64,000 nt of DNA from Lactuca virosa. Its lineage: Eukaryota > Streptophyta > Magnoliopsida > Asterales > Asteraceae. Shown here in pieces: positions 25,618 to 37,652 of this stretch. The notes under the pieces are model-generated. The model did not search any database. It had not been told where the DNA came from and saw only the letters and a list, made by a program, of their open reading frames with translations. Position 1 is the stretch's first letter; the number at the start of each line of letters is the position of its first letter. A program made the position numbers and the translations under genes. The DNA lies in the NCBI GenBank assembly GCA_928212115.1, contig CAKMRJ010005523.1:101950100-102014099 (forward strand). Reading direction: 5' to 3'.

Positions 25618-25816
25618 ATGTCGGATAGGGTGAGTCCGGGGGTAAAATACCTCACGATATTCAGACCACTGCCTAGGCAAAGTTCGATGCTGGATAAGGT
25701 GAGTCTGGGGGTTACATACCTCACGATATTCAGACCACTGCCTAGGCAAAGTTCGATGCTGGATAGGGTGAGTCTAGGGATAAATTACCTCACGATATTC
25801 GGACCACGGCTAGCAT
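25618..25816 (+). repeat. 69-bp tandem repeat in D 5' LTR, three copies
   Basis: Units begin at 25618, 25687 and 25756; the last is partial. Because 69 is a multiple of three, one frame (25618-25836) reads as three copies of a 23-residue unit containing YLTIFRPLPRQSS. The same array is in the 3' LTR at 31460. The frame has no initiation context or domain I recognise. Confidence 0.9.
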
Positions 25817-26241
25817 TGATAACTAAACACCCCTGACTTAATTGTCTTGTGGTTCTTTCTTTTACGAACGAAGGTTCGTGGTTAAACTTATTCCATTGAT
25901 TTGATGTCTTTATCGATCCTCGTTTGCTGCTAGGGAATTTCCGAAGCAGTTTTGTTAGTTGGTTGTTCATATCGATCCTTTAGGATAGATCTAGTAAGAT
26001 CATTGTATAGGATCAGTATGTGGGGATCGACGTTTGTTAGTGCTAGTAGTATAAACCTTGGGCAGCGATGGACTTCATGCCTATTCCTTAGGATGAATCC
26101 TTAGGAATGAGTGATAGTTGATTCTTAGGGTAAATCCTTAAGAAATAAATAAGATAATGGGGATTGGGTAATTGGGTTGATTGTTTGATGTTTAAACATA
26201 ATAAATTTATTTATTGTGGGTTGAAAACCCTATATGCTTAC

Positions 26242-26257
26242 CAGGCTCCGAAGCCTG
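26242..26257 (+). other. conserved LTR hairpin CAGGCT/AGCCTG
   Basis: Perfect six-base stem with loop CCGA. It is repeated in the D 3' LTR (32082-32097) and, with loop CCTA, in LTR H (17637-17652), always followed by ACCCACTCAGTTT. Confidence 0.7.
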
Positions 26258-26571
26258 ACCCACTCAGTTTATTTGTATCACAGGTATCGATACGAAGTTG
26301 CTTTACACTGAGAGATTAAAAGAGAAGTAGATCACTAGTGTAAATGCATGTAAGTTTTGTTTATGCTTATGTTTTTGTATTGACGATGACATCCCAATGG
26401 TTTAAATGAATAAAATACATTTCTTCTTCGGAAATGATTTGATAACATATTTATCATGTTTTTCTGGGAACAAATTCCGCAACACTTTTAATCAAATGAT
26501 TACTCTGAAATTATTTTAAAAGCATAAATTAAACCGGTCTTTTCTGGCCGTGAATTTAGGGATGTCACAGT

Positions 26572-26583
26572 TGGTATCAGAGC
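26572..26583 (+). other. primer-binding site of D
   Basis: TGGTATCAGAGC, complementary to the 3' end of initiator tRNA-Met, two bases after the 5' LTR end. Confidence 0.92.
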
Positions 26584-27600
26584 ATTAGTTTAACCGAACT
26601 AGGAATTTGTAGGATTTCTAGACTTAAACTTAGAATGCTAAGCGATGATTATGAGATGAGTGTCTGCTATATTTTTGACACGTGCACAAGTTTATTTTAG
26701 GAAAGATGCCTAAAATGTTTTATGTGTTAAATATTTTATGTTATAGCTATAAAGATGCCTTATATGCTATTATTTGTTCGATCTATGGTCTGTTGCCGAC
26801 CGGATCTGGAAACTTTATGTGTTTAGGATTCTAAGCGTATGACTACGATATTAGAACTAGCATGTAAGCGTTTCGGAGTGACAAGGAGATTTATACGTCT
26901 ATCGTAAATAAAGCTTTCCTATCTTAAATTCTCGCCCAGTACACCGAATGTCTATTTGGGTGTACAAAACATTATGGTGAAGACTCGTAGAGAATTGAGT
27001 AGATGGACGAAATGAAAAGCTTATGATAGTGAATGATACCTATCAAAAGATATCGTAAGAGTGGTATCTTGCCTTTAGAATATGTCTGATAAAATAACGG
27101 AACGTTTAGAGGGGTACGGTACGTCTGAAGTACACCTTCAATTGGCAGGATGATGGAATGATTGGTGTAATTATTGAAGTTGTCCCATCGTCTGGAATTT
27201 CCATCACCAACCAAGTTGAAGTAGAATTGATGATTGAAGATACGCATGGAAGAAGTCCTAGTAGAGTCTAGGAAAATTTTATGATTAATTGGACACATTC
27301 GTATGTGTTAAATTGTTTTGTGATTTTAGGACTTGGGGATTGCGAGACAATACTTGGGACGAGTATGAGTAGGTGTGAATAGTAGTAGAGATCTATACTA
27401 CTGGAAGCACAGGACTCACACTTGGATCAGGGAAAGTCACAAGGTTACCAAGGAACTAGTAATTGATTCCGTCTTATAGTCTGTCGTTACCATCGTTTTG
27501 GTAATGACTAAGAAGATGATTGTTATTCCGACCCTAGAGGTCATATCGAATCGAGTCCGACTACGATGAGTTTATTACGTGGTTTAGATAACCAAGTTCG
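26584..27600 (+). other. D leader region without coding
   Basis: It starts like a normal leader (TTAGTTTAACCGAACTAGG). About a kilobase follows with no open frame in element sense. The junction to RNase H-like sequence near 27640 marks the deletion of gag, protease and RT. Confidence 0.6.
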
Positions 27601-27639
27601 AGGTAGCATTTGACTTAAGCCAAATTGAAGTAAAGGATG

Positions 27640-29470
27640 ATCAAAGCGATCAATAGAAGTATCGCATTCGTTGTTAAAGAAGTTGGGTTAGATTGTGTTC
27701 TGACCCAAAGGGATAAAGTGATAGTGTATGCATCAAGGCAATTTGAAAGAGCATGAAAAGAACTACCCCACTCATGATCTGAAGTTGGCAGCGGTAGTAT
27801 TCGCCTTAAGGATATGGAGGCATTATCTTTATGGCACAAAGTGCAAACTTTTCATTGATCATAAGAGTCTTCAATATCTCTTTAATCAGAAGGAATTGAA
27901 CATGAGGCAACGACGCTGGCTAGAGTTACTCAAGGACTATGACTGTGAGATACTTTACCACCCTGGTAAAGCAAAATTTGTTGTTGATGCTCTCAGTCGG
28001 AAGGTAAATCTTGAAAAGAAAAGGCCAAGAGCATTAAGAATTGAAGTTGTCTCGACAATTGTGGAAGGTATAAAGAAAGCTCAAGAGGAAGCTTTAGAGA
28101 AAAATGACCGAAAGGAAGAACGTTTGGGTAAAATGTTGGTGTTTGATACATACGGTCAAGGACTGAAGGTATTCAAAGATAGGATTTGGGTACCTAAGAT
28201 GGGAGGAGTAAGAGATCTTTCTGATGGAAGAAGCTCACAAAACCATGTACTCGATTCATCCCGGCAGTACAAAAATGTATAGGGATCTAAAACCCTACTA
28301 CTGGTGGCCGACGATGAAGCTCGATGTTGCTAAATATGTGGCCGAGTGTGTAACATGTGCTAGGGTTAAGGCACAACATCAGAAACCGTATGGGAGTTTA
28401 AACCTTGCCTGTACCCATAGGTAAATGGGAAGACATCACCATGGATTTTGTGACTAAACTGCCCAAAACAAGGAACGGTCACGACATGATTTGGGTGGTC
28501 GTTGATCGCTTCACTAAGAGTGCGCATTTCGTAGCAGCAACGAGAAATGGTCTATGGATAAACTTACGAATTCTTATGTGAAGGATATTATGAGGCTTCA
28601 CGGTGTTCCGTTAACGATTGTATCAGATCATGACAGCCGTTTTACCTCAAGGTTTTGGAGGAGTCTACAAGAGGAATTGGGCACCAAGTTGTGTTTGAGT
28701 ACAGCTTACCATCCATAAACCGATGGTCAAAGCGAACGAACAATTCAAACATTGGAGGATATGCTGAGAGCATGTACCCTGGAATTCCAAGGTAACTGGG
28801 GTGAACACTTACCTCTAGTAGAATTTTCCTATAATGATAGTTTCCACTCGAACATCAAGATGACACCTTATCACGCTTTGTATGGAGAAAAGTGTAGAAC
28901 GCCGTCATGCTCGCTGGAACCTGGGGAAAGGCAGTTTGTGGGACCTGAAATTGTCCATCAGACTGCTGAAAAGCTGAAAGTGATTAGAGAAAGGATGTTA
29001 GCAGCTCAAGATCGACAAAAGAGTTATGCTGACAAGAAAAGACAACCGATATCATTCGAAGTTGGAGATTCGGTTTTACTTAAAGTCTAACCGTGGAAGG
29101 CACTTATAAGATTTGGTAAAAGGGGAAAGTTGAGTCCAAGGTTTATTGGACCGTTTAAAGTTCTTCAGAGGATCGGGAATCAAGCTTACAAGCTAGAATT
29201 ATCGAAAGAACTGGAGGATATTCATAACACATTTCATGTGTGTTATTTGAAAAAGTTCACGGGAGATGTGCCCGACATAATTCCCATTTCTGAATTAAGG
29301 TTGGATGAAAACAAGAGGTTAATTGAAGAACCTGAGGCAATCGTTGACCGTAAGACTAAGAAGTTGTGACGCAAGATGGTCGATTTAGTGCTTGTGCGTT
29401 GGAAACATACGAATGGGCCAAATCTCACCTGGGAAACGGAGAGTGACATGATAAGTCGCTACCCACATTT
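27640..29470 (+). pseudogene. pol: D pol remnant: RNase H, integrase, chromodomain
   Basis: RNase H starts before 27728 (VIVYASRQ); one extra T at about 27737 shifts the frame, then THDLKLAAVVFALRIWRHYLYG and LNMRQRRWLELLKDYDCEI follow. Another extra T near 28215 shifts into the integrase zinc region (CVTCARVKAQHQKP). The catalytic core is split by stops; the triad is visible in MDFVTKLP, SDHDSRF and GQSERTIQTLED, with a CAA-to-TAA stop before the last (about 28717). GPFKVLQRIGNQAYKLEL at 29130 and VRWKHTNGPNLTWE near 29400 are the integrase C-terminus and chromodomain. It is non-functional. Confidence 0.93.
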
Positions 29471-29507
29471 GTTTGCTGATGTGTGATTCCGGGGACGGAA
29501 TCATCTT

Positions 29508-29520
29508 AAGGGAGAGAGAA
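29508..29520 (+). other. polypurine tract of D
   Basis: AAGGGAGAGAGAA, one base before the 3' LTR start at 29522. Confidence 0.85.
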
Positions 29521-30623
29521 TTGTAATGCCCGTGTTTCTAGGCTAGGCATTAATATTGATGTGATAGTCTAGGTTAACCTTTGTAACTCATTTTGAAGAA
29601 ATGAAAAGGAATTATGTGAATATTATGTGAATTATGTGTTTTATGCTTAATTACTAAGTTAATTAATTTAAGAATAAAAATGAGCGTCGAAAATAAATAT
29701 TAGATAAAGCCGATATCTATTAAGAAAGTTGTAGTGGTCGTGACAAGGATTACGGATATATAAAGAATACCGAAATCCGAGTTATAACGAAGAAGTTATG
29801 ACCTGTCGAAGTTTCGCGACAAAACCGACACGGTGCCGAATGACGTAAAAAGTGAGTTTTTGATAAACTACTTTTTAGCCTTGGTGATCTAAATGAAAGT
29901 CACAGTGTTCGTTAAACCGAGAGTATGTATAAAAAGAAAACGCCCAAATCTGACTTCGTATGAGGAAGTTATGATTTTTCTAAGTTTCAGCTTAGCAGTA
30001 GATCTAAAAACTCGAATTTTAGATCGAGTGATTTTTAGCCGACACAACCTAAACGAGAATCGAAGGTCTCGTCAATAGTATTACAACGGTAAAAAGACAG
30101 ACGAAAACGGACGTCGGATGAAGTTATGAATTTTTAACAGATTTCCCGTCCCGGTCTGTTAAAAATAATAATATAAAAATTAAAGTCAAAATTAGCCGAC
30201 GAAGTCTAAACAAAAGTTTTAGAGCGTAATTTTACCTACGCGTGCATATAAAGAACGTCAAAAACGAAGCTCGTATGCGAAAGTTATGAATTTTAGAAGA
30301 TTTTGGCACAAAACTCGAGAAATTTCGCATAGATAAGCTTCACCCGGAAAAGCCACGTCACCTCGCATGAACAGTAGCCGCGTGTCGCTTCCGGATTCGA
30401 CCGAAGTCTAAGCCCTCGTACATCCAACCCGTGTGCACCCCCGTGTCCGAAGCAGCTTAGTCACCCGGTGACGAGGCTTGTCCAAAGCCTGACGCGTGGC
30501 CTCGCATGCGAGACGTGTCCGAGCTTCACTGCCGCCACCTGTCCGAGCCACGCGCCTTTGCCTCCTGCTGCCTCGTGCCCTTGCTGCTGACTCACTCCTC
30601 TCGGCCGACCTTCAGATCTCCCC

Positions 30624-30631
30624 TATAAATA
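30624..30631 (+). promoter_or_regulatory. TATA box of D 3' LTR
   Basis: TATAAATA, identical in setting to 24784-24791. Confidence 0.72.
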
Positions 30632-31459
30632 GAAGGCTGCGAGCCTTCTCGGGTAATTTTGAGAAATTGCAATTTTACACCCCTTTTTCAATATTTTCAT
30701 TATTTCCACTTCCCCCAAAGCCCCGACATTAATTCCAACGCCCGGAACACCCCCCGAAGTACCCCAAGACCTGGAAAATTTTATCTTTTTGGTTTTGAAG
30801 CCCAACCTTCGCAGAGCCCGGTTTCTCAATAAAACTCCCGGTTTTATTAGAAACGATCGTTTTAGGAAAGGAAGTGTTGCCCGATTATCGTTAAATCAAG
30901 TGAGTGTGTAGTTACTTTCACCTTACACATAGATATGAAGTATTTTATATAAAATACATGCTATGTGAATATATATTGTTTGTTTATTTGAGATGGATAT
31001 TAAGGAATGATTTATAAAGGTTTTAAACTGTATATGTATTTTTTATCTACAAATATGTTGGGTAAATCATGGGTAGATGAATTAGATGATGTGTGATGAA
31101 ATAAAAATTGATGAGAGGTATAGATGTTTAAGATGATCTAGTCATCTAGCAGAGTATAGACAACGGCCACAGACTACTCTAGATAGTCCAGTGGAACGTT
31201 AGTAGACTCGTAATCGGTAGGTATGTTTGAACTATATGTTCATAAGGTGTTCTCGAACTATATGTTCATTAGGTGTTTTTGAACCACGTGTTCATCCGAT
31301 AATTTTTCTTTTTGACACTATTACGTGTCGGGGTACGGGAGCGTACGGGAATACTTTATTAGTATTTTCCCTATACTTTTTATTTTAAAGAGCTTTGGAG
31401 TCTTCGTTTCTTTTATGAAGTGATCGGACGAGCTTCATGAGTCAGCGTTTCCGTTCACG

Positions 31460-31658
31460 ATGCCGGATAGGGTGAGTCCGGGGGTAAAATACCTCACGAT
31501 ATTCAGACCACTACCTAGGAAAAGTTCGATGCTGGATAGGGTGAGTCTGGGGGTTACATACCTCACGATATTCAGACCACTGCCTAGGCAAAGTTCGATG
31601 TTGGATAGGGTGAGTCTGGGGGTAAATTACCTCACGATATTCGGACCACGGCTAGGCA
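31460..31658 (+). repeat. 69-bp tandem repeat in D 3' LTR, three copies
   Basis: Units begin at 31460, 31529 and 31598. The in-frame 23-residue repeat is also open here (31460-31675). Confidence 0.88.
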
Positions 31659-33759
31659 TTGATAACTACCCCTGACTTAATTGTCTTGTGGTTCTTTCTT
31701 TTACGAACGAAGGTTCGTGGTTAAACTTATTTCATTCATTTGATGTCTTTATCGATCCTCGTTTGCTGCTAGGGAATTTCCGAAGCAGTTTCGTTAGTTG
31801 GTTATTCATATTAATCCTTTAGGATAGATCTAGTAAGATCACTGTATAGGATCAGTAGGTGGGGATCAACATTTGTTAGTGCTAGTAGTATAAACCTTGG
31901 GCAGCGATGGACTTCGTGCCTATTCCTTAGGATGAATCCTTAGGAATGAGTGATAGTTGATTCTTAGGGTAAATCCTTAAGAAATAAATAATATAATGGG
32001 GATTAGGTAAATTGGGTTGATTGTTTGATGTTTAAACATAATAAATTTATTTATTGTGGGTTGAAAACCCTATATGCTCACCAGGCTCCGAAGCCTGACC
32101 CACTCAGTTTATTTGTATCACAGGTATCGATACGAAGTTGCTTTACACTGAGAGATTAAAAGAGAAGTAGATCACTAGTGTAAATGAATAAGTTTTTTTG
32201 CTTATGTTTTTTGTATTGACGATGACATCCCAATGGTTTAAATGAATAAAATACATTTCTTCGGAAATGATTTGATAACATATTTATCATGTTTTTCTGG
32301 GAACAAATTCCTCAACACTTTTAATCAAATGATTACTCTGAAATTATTTTAAAAGCATAAATTAAACCGGTCTTTTCTGGCCGTGAATATGGGGATGTCA
32401 CATACTTGAATCCGAGAAGTCTCGCTAGAACTGAAAACCCTCGCAGGGGTTAAAGACTTCGGATCGCAAACCAGCTTGAACCGCAAATGAACTTCTGACC
32501 GTAAACCCTCTGTTCGTAGCCGCAAACCCTCAGTTTCCAGCAGAGAACCCTTGGTCTTATCCTCTCGGTCATGCATGTGTCCCATCACAATTTCGGCCCT
32601 ATACATATGGGGAGACCGAAATCACTTCCTCACTTCTACACTCCTAACCGAAAACACACATATTTCTCTCAAGATCATCAACCGAAAACACCTTTTTCTC
32701 TCTCAAATATCATCCAAAATCCTTTGAATCTCCTTAGCATTTTGATAAGAACACCAAGTGTTCTTCATTTCATCAAACTAACAACTTCCTTTTTGGTGAT
32801 CTTCAACCGAAAACAGTTGAATCTCCTTGGTTTCACCAAGAACACCAAGATATTCATGTGGCCGAAAACTCAAGGCTGACCGAAAACACCTTGCAGCCTC
32901 ACAAAATCGCTTCTAAAACTCTTATTTGTAAGTGAAACTTACAAAATAAGCTATTTCCTTAACATACTTGCAATTATATTCACTAATTGTATACATATAT
33001 ATTACGTGAAATGCTTTTAGGACTCGTTTTTGTCACGAGATCTAACTTGTGGAACAACATCCTATATAAAACCTTCAATCGAATCACTCACATAAGGTGA
33101 GTTCATACCCTACATTTTACCTTTTGCAATGTTTTTAGGGGGGTATACAAGCAAAACACAATATAATTGTGTTAACACTTACATGTGAAAGCAAACAAAT
33201 TAAAGAATTCTTATGCTTATAAATATTGTTAAAATCATTTTCAAAACTCTTTTAAAGTATTTTAGAATTATGTTTATATCAAAATCATATTCATTTGTAT
33301 ATTTATGTATAATTAGGCTTTAGCGGACTTAGGACTATTGTTAATACCTTAACTCCTGTTCCTTGTTTGGTTGTGGGCTTAAGGTAGGATCACTAGTCCG
33401 ACGGTCGGCTAAATCATAATTATACATGCTAAATATATACATGAATATTAAAACTCATTTTAGAGACATACTTAACTCATTTCTATATGCTGAGCAAATG
33501 AGTCTTTTCTCCAAATCATTTACAGTTCAAACAAACATACAAGTAAACTATAATAGGTATAGTTTAGAGAATCAATTCATACTATTTTATAGATCATAGA
33601 AACATTACATGAATCAGTACATGCATACTATTACTTTTCATTACAAAGTACGCTACTCATTACAAGAACAAGAAACATATACATACTATACGTAAAAAAG
33701 TTAACTAGAATGTGAAATACTACTTCATGGTACTTAGCAACATTCTTGCTAAGTCATGT

Positions 33760-33883
33760 TTTATAACCAGAGTCTCCTGGAGGGAGTGCGTGAGTTTGTG
33801 TATAGATCTATACGGGATTGACAATCCTTCACCTTGGCTGTTAGCTACAGTTGAGACCGGCAGGTCTACGGGTGACAAATGTC
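33760..33883 (+). other. conserved structured module in B 5' LTR
   Basis: This block is shared with C and F. It has the palindrome GTATAGATCTATAC (33800-33813), a GGATTG-A-CAATCC inverted repeat, then an outer stem CACC/GGTG (33830-33833 with 33871-33874). The outer stem encloses two hairpins: one with loop containing TAGCTA (33842-33847), one AGACC-GGCA-GGTCT (33854-33867). It ends about 760 bp before the LTR end, so it should be in the transcript. Confidence 0.65.
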
Positions 33884-34646
33884 ATATCTTTTTCGACGCC
33901 TGAAGAACGTCGTGTTTTATACTAGTCAATTAAGTATGGTTATAACCTCATTCACATTAAGCATTAACTAAACAATTCGGTTTACAAGACAAAAATTTCT
34001 TCAGTGTTTTTATTTTAAACAAAACTACTAAAAGATATTATCTTCTATCATATACATAAAGTGATGTTCACACACGAACAAGGCATACTATTTTTCTAGT
34101 ACAGATAGTTTACAAATATGGAAAAATATACATTTATACTATTTCAAGTACAAACATACATTTATACATTTATACTATCTCGAGTACAAACGTACATTTT
34201 ACACCATTTCAAGAGAACAAAACATACAAAACAGTCGGGTCTTGGGTAAAAGACAACTTTTCATTTTAAGTAGAAAATATAGGATTTTCTGGGAAGTATA
34301 CTAACATTTTCATGAAACAAATACAAACATTAGACACTAAATACTTATGAACTCACCAACTTAAATGTTGATACTCTCTTTCAAAATAACTTGTATTCTC
34401 AGGGAACCAGTAGACATGTACACTAGCACAGGTTTTGAGAATACGGAGCGTGTTCAAGACTCATCTTTTATTCTTGCTATACATTTTGGTGTCATACAAC
34501 TATACAAAGAACACACATTCATTAACTATATTATTAATGCAATGGATGTTGTTGCTTGTTTTACTATTGTGCATTGTTATGATACTGTACATGACGTCCT
34601 CCACCCTCGAATGTTTCCGCCATCTCGGTTTGGGGGTGTGGCAGAT

Positions 34647-34658
34647 TGGTATCAGAGC
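34647..34658 (+). other. primer-binding site of B
   Basis: TGGTATCAGAGC, three bases after the 5' LTR end; initiator tRNA-Met type. Confidence 0.93.
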
Positions 34659-35355
34659 ATTGTTTATAGTGAACTGAGTATATCAACCCATAAAAGATAT
34701 ACAACTATAAATACAACGGAATTAAAACACTCTGACCAAGAGTTATACTTTTTAAATATAAAATATTTTACTAAAGTATATACACATGCATTCACACCAG
34801 AACAGTGTCCTACTAGAACAGAACAAAAGTACTGTGATTGTTGAACAGCACAAGTAGGCTTGGGGATATATAATCGGGTCTGGGATTGATATAGCATGAT
34901 CAACTATATCTATCCGAGAAGTGATTAGCATATGTGTAGGAATGGTTGTAGTGTTGCAACAAGTCTAAAACTTACCAACTCTTACTACAAAGAACTCTAG
35001 AACTTAAGATAAACTTAAAATACTATAGGAGTATTTTGTGGTACTATAATTTACTAATGTGAAAACTAAAAAAGACCCTTACCAGTAGGTCTATAGTTGC
35101 TGAGGGAGACACTAAGTTTATATGTGACTAAGATGTTATAGACTTAGAATCTGTGATCTTCGCTTTACTTCCTGTTCCTTGTTTGGTTGTGGTCTTAGAG
35201 TTGGATCACTTATTCGAAGGTCTATTCTATCTTGGTTATATATAGCTGGTATGCACTACGTAAGTATAGAAGTAACTAGTAAGGATCACACTATAATTAT
35301 CCTTAGGAATACATCTATTAAATGTCTCTTATACCCCTATTCTCGCTAAGATAAC
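34659..35355 (+). other. B leader
   Basis: Non-coding. It contains the word TTCCTTGTTTGGTTGTGG at 35175-35192, in a segment resembling part of B's own LTR (33359-33376), followed by GGATCACT in both places. Confidence 0.7.
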
Positions 35356-35964
35356 ATGGTTGGATTTCATCTGCCAGGAGACTCGTACTTTCCCAATCAA
35401 AGGGACGGTGGATGGCTCGAAGATGAACCAGAAGAAGATAACCCTGTGTTCCCAGTAGAAGAAGACCCCGAGGAGAGTTCTGAGGAAGCGAACGAAGAGG
35501 AAGTTCAAGAAGACTCTGACTCAGAACCACAGGTCTATAATCCACCTCAAGTTACCCAAAAATCCTAACCATCGGCAGGATTTTCAAGGCCCGACGCCTC
35601 TATGGGCAGTAAACTTGGGAAGGTGGAGTCACGAACAGGGAAAACCACCTCCTTATAATGGGGACCGAAGATTCTACGACTTGAGCGAGGGAGGCTGAGC
35701 TGACAGAATCCTCCCTATCTTGGTTCGTCGTGTTTCTCGCAATGTTGAACAAGGAAGAGCGGCCATTAACCAAGTCATGGAGATTAAGGCTAACTCGGGA
35801 GTGAATACAGTGCGCCTCCGCCATCTGAATGAAGACCAAGAGTTAACAAGGACTCAAACTGATGCACTGCAGAGGGAACTGAATGCCAGCCGATCCGAAG
35901 TTAGAGAACTTCGGCAGAGCGAAGTGGCATTGGAAAGGCGTGTGTGGGAAACAGAATACTAGTT
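35356..35964 (+). pseudogene. pre-gag reading frame (B)
   Basis: The product is unknown. It starts MVGFHLPGDSYFPNQRDGGW, matching C's MVGLHLPGDPYFPNQGDDGW. A very acidic stretch follows (EEDPEESSEEANEEEVQED). After a small deletion that shifts the frame, the second part (35720-35962) is a predicted coiled coil (ALQRELNASRSEVRELRQSE) also present in C. Together the parts would make about 200 residues. The break positions differ between B and C, so both derive from one continuous frame located between primer site and gag. Confidence 0.65.
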
Positions 35965-36408
35965 GGCCGAATCCAGGGGAGAATCTAGTACTAATCAGAA
36001 CAACACTCCTCGCGAGTAGAGCCTACTCTACTCACTCTTTTGGATATAGATTAAGTATACTTATAGACTCTAGTATTATTCTCATGTTTATTATTAGACC
36101 TCGAAATTTCATCGTCGTTAGGTCTTTATGCTGTCAAGGTTTTCTCTATGTTGGTATGTTGTAGACCTCCTAAAAGGTCAAATTTTTCCGAACTTTATAC
36201 ATCTATAATACCAATGGAATTGACAGGCATCTAATTCTCTGGAAAGATTTCTATAGGAATTTATTCACTTTCTAATGATAGACGTCTATTGCAAACACTT
36301 AAACTAATACATGTTGAACTAGGGTAAATTAGTTCAAGGAACACTCACATTATAATCACTATTGGCATCTTACCATTATCTTCATTTTTATAAACTTATA
36401 GTTAAAAG
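35965..36408 (+). other. spacer between pre-gag frame and gag (B)
   Basis: No open frame. An acceptor-like stretch (CTTCATTTTTATAAACTTATAG) ends eight bases before the gag ATG. Confidence 0.45.
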
Positions 36409-36862
36409 ATGCCTCCTCGTAAATCAAACAGACGCAATCCACCAATAACCTTAACTCAACCATCACCACCTCCACCATAATTCGATCCTGTAGTTTTTCA
36501 AGATGCAGTGACTGCGGCTGGGACGACAGCCTTAACTCAGATCAACACTAGTGGTACTAGTGGGGGTGGAACGTGTATTAACTCTACCCAAGGAGATAGT
36601 CATGGACACCCTAGGGAGTGTTCATACAAAGACTTCACAAACTGCAAAACCAAAACCTTTAATGGGAGTGGAGGAAACATTGTTTTATCGCAATGGTTTG
36701 AGAAAACAGAGTCTATCTTCGAGATCTGCTCCTGCCTTGAAGAAAGCAAAGTGAAATTTGCTGCCTGCACCTTCTCCGACAGGGCCCTCACATGGTGGAA
36801 TAGCCATGTCAAGTCACTTAACCTCACAGCGGCTAACTCAATGGGCTGGGAGACATTAAAAG
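36409..36862 (+). pseudogene. gag: Gypsy gag, first part (B)
   Basis: It starts MPPRKSNRRNPPITLTQ; TAA at 36478 breaks it, and the same frame reopens at 36508. It reads into the retrotransposon Gag capsid domain: FEKTESIFEICSC, VKFAACTFSDRALTWWNSHV, MGWETLK. Element E interrupts it at 36863. Removing E and one copy of the duplication restores the frame across ETLKDLMIGEYCP, direct evidence of a single gag gene. Confidence 0.92.
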
Positions 36863-37639
36863 TGATGGATTAGTGTCTAAGACCATAATTATAATTGGTA
36901 TGTACTTGATCCGATTTGGCATGGTCCATTTGGGTTGCATGGCATCAGAACAATTTGGATAGACTTTTGTGAGAAAAGGATATTTATGATTTGTTAATAT
37001 ATTATAAGTTCTAATATATTAATATGAAATCATATTATTTAATTAGTATTATTCAAGAATTAATTTGGAATTAATTTTGTGATCAAAAGGAAACTAATTA
37101 AATATATGGGGATTGATTGTGTAAATCATTCATTCTTATATATGTGGGCTTATGATCCATAGTTCTTCATGTTGGGCTAAACCCATGGTGTAACCCATGG
37201 ATACTCCATGGATGTTTTAACCCATGGAGCATGAAGAATATGGAAAGACATGATTTACATGGTGTAACCCTAATAGCCACAATATTTAAGGACCCCATGT
37301 CTCAAGAAATTGACACTAAGGTGTGTACACATTAGGGCTAGCCGATTTGAGCATAAGAACTTCTTTCTCAAGTTATTCCAAGTTGTTGGTGGTGTTGTGT
37401 GAACCATTTGAGGTGTCACACTTGAGGCACTAGGCTCCTAAGCTCCATGCAATCAAGCTACAACATCAAAAGGTATGTCATTCTACTAGATTCTTGTAGT
37501 ATAGTTGCTTCATATTATGCTAGTTAGGATGAAACCTTGGAATATCAAATATTTGCATGTATAATAGAGAAAACATAGATCCAAGGTTTACAGGGTTGCA
37601 TGTACACCATATGAGTGTTAGAATGCTTAAAACCCATCA
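36863..37639 (+). repeat. 5' LTR of E
   Basis: It spans 777 bp, starting TGATGGATTAG and ending ACCCATCA. It contains AAAAGGTATGT at 37469-37479, a good match to a plant 5' splice site (GT at 37473-37474). Confidence 0.93.
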
Positions 37640-37640
37640 G

Positions 37641-37652
37641 TGGTATGAGAGC
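37641..37652 (+). other. primer-binding site of E
   Basis: TGGTATGAGAGC, one mismatch to the tRNA-Met site, one base after the LTR. Confidence 0.85.

Larger units (their letters stand above)
23679..26569 (+). repeat. 5' LTR of D
   Basis: It spans 2,891 bp. In order it has a conserved start, a TATA box (24784), a pyrimidine-rich leader, a donor-like AAGTGAGT near 25058, three 69-bp tandem units (25618 onward) and a CAGGCT-CCGA-AGCCTG hairpin (26242-26257) before the end GATGTCACA. Confidence 0.93.
23679..32402 (+). mobile_element. Ty3/Gypsy chromovirus D, internally deleted, nested in B
   Basis: This complete 8,724-bp insertion has LTRs of 2,891 and 2,881 bp starting TGTAATG(T/C)CCGTG and ending GATGTCACA, and perfect TACTT duplications at 23674-23678 and 32403-32407. 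The interior is only about 2.95 kb: a primer site, about 1 kb without coding, then RNase H, integrase and chromodomain. Gag, protease and RT are absent, so D must have relied on proteins from another copy or lost them after insertion. Confidence 0.95.
29522..32402 (+). repeat. 3' LTR of D
   Basis: It spans 2,881 bp and is collinear with the 5' LTR by eye with scattered substitutions and small indels, including the TATA box, 69-bp array and hairpin. It ends GATGTCACA followed by the TACTT duplication. Confidence 0.94.
23514..34643 (+). repeat. 5' LTR of B, interrupted by D
   Basis: The pieces are 23514-23678 and 32408-34643; D and its TACTT duplication sit between them. The net length is 2,401 bp. 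The intact counterpart of the break is in B's own 3' LTR at about 51843-51862, where AAGTGAAGTACTTGAATCCG runs through uninterrupted. It ends GGGGTGTGGCA at 34643. Confidence 0.95.

Noticed and set aside
34365..34844. 159-residue frame across the end of the B 5' LTR and primer site, with a similar frame at 62571-62846
   Set aside because: It crosses the LTR boundary and primer-binding site; the second frame is simply the other LTR end.
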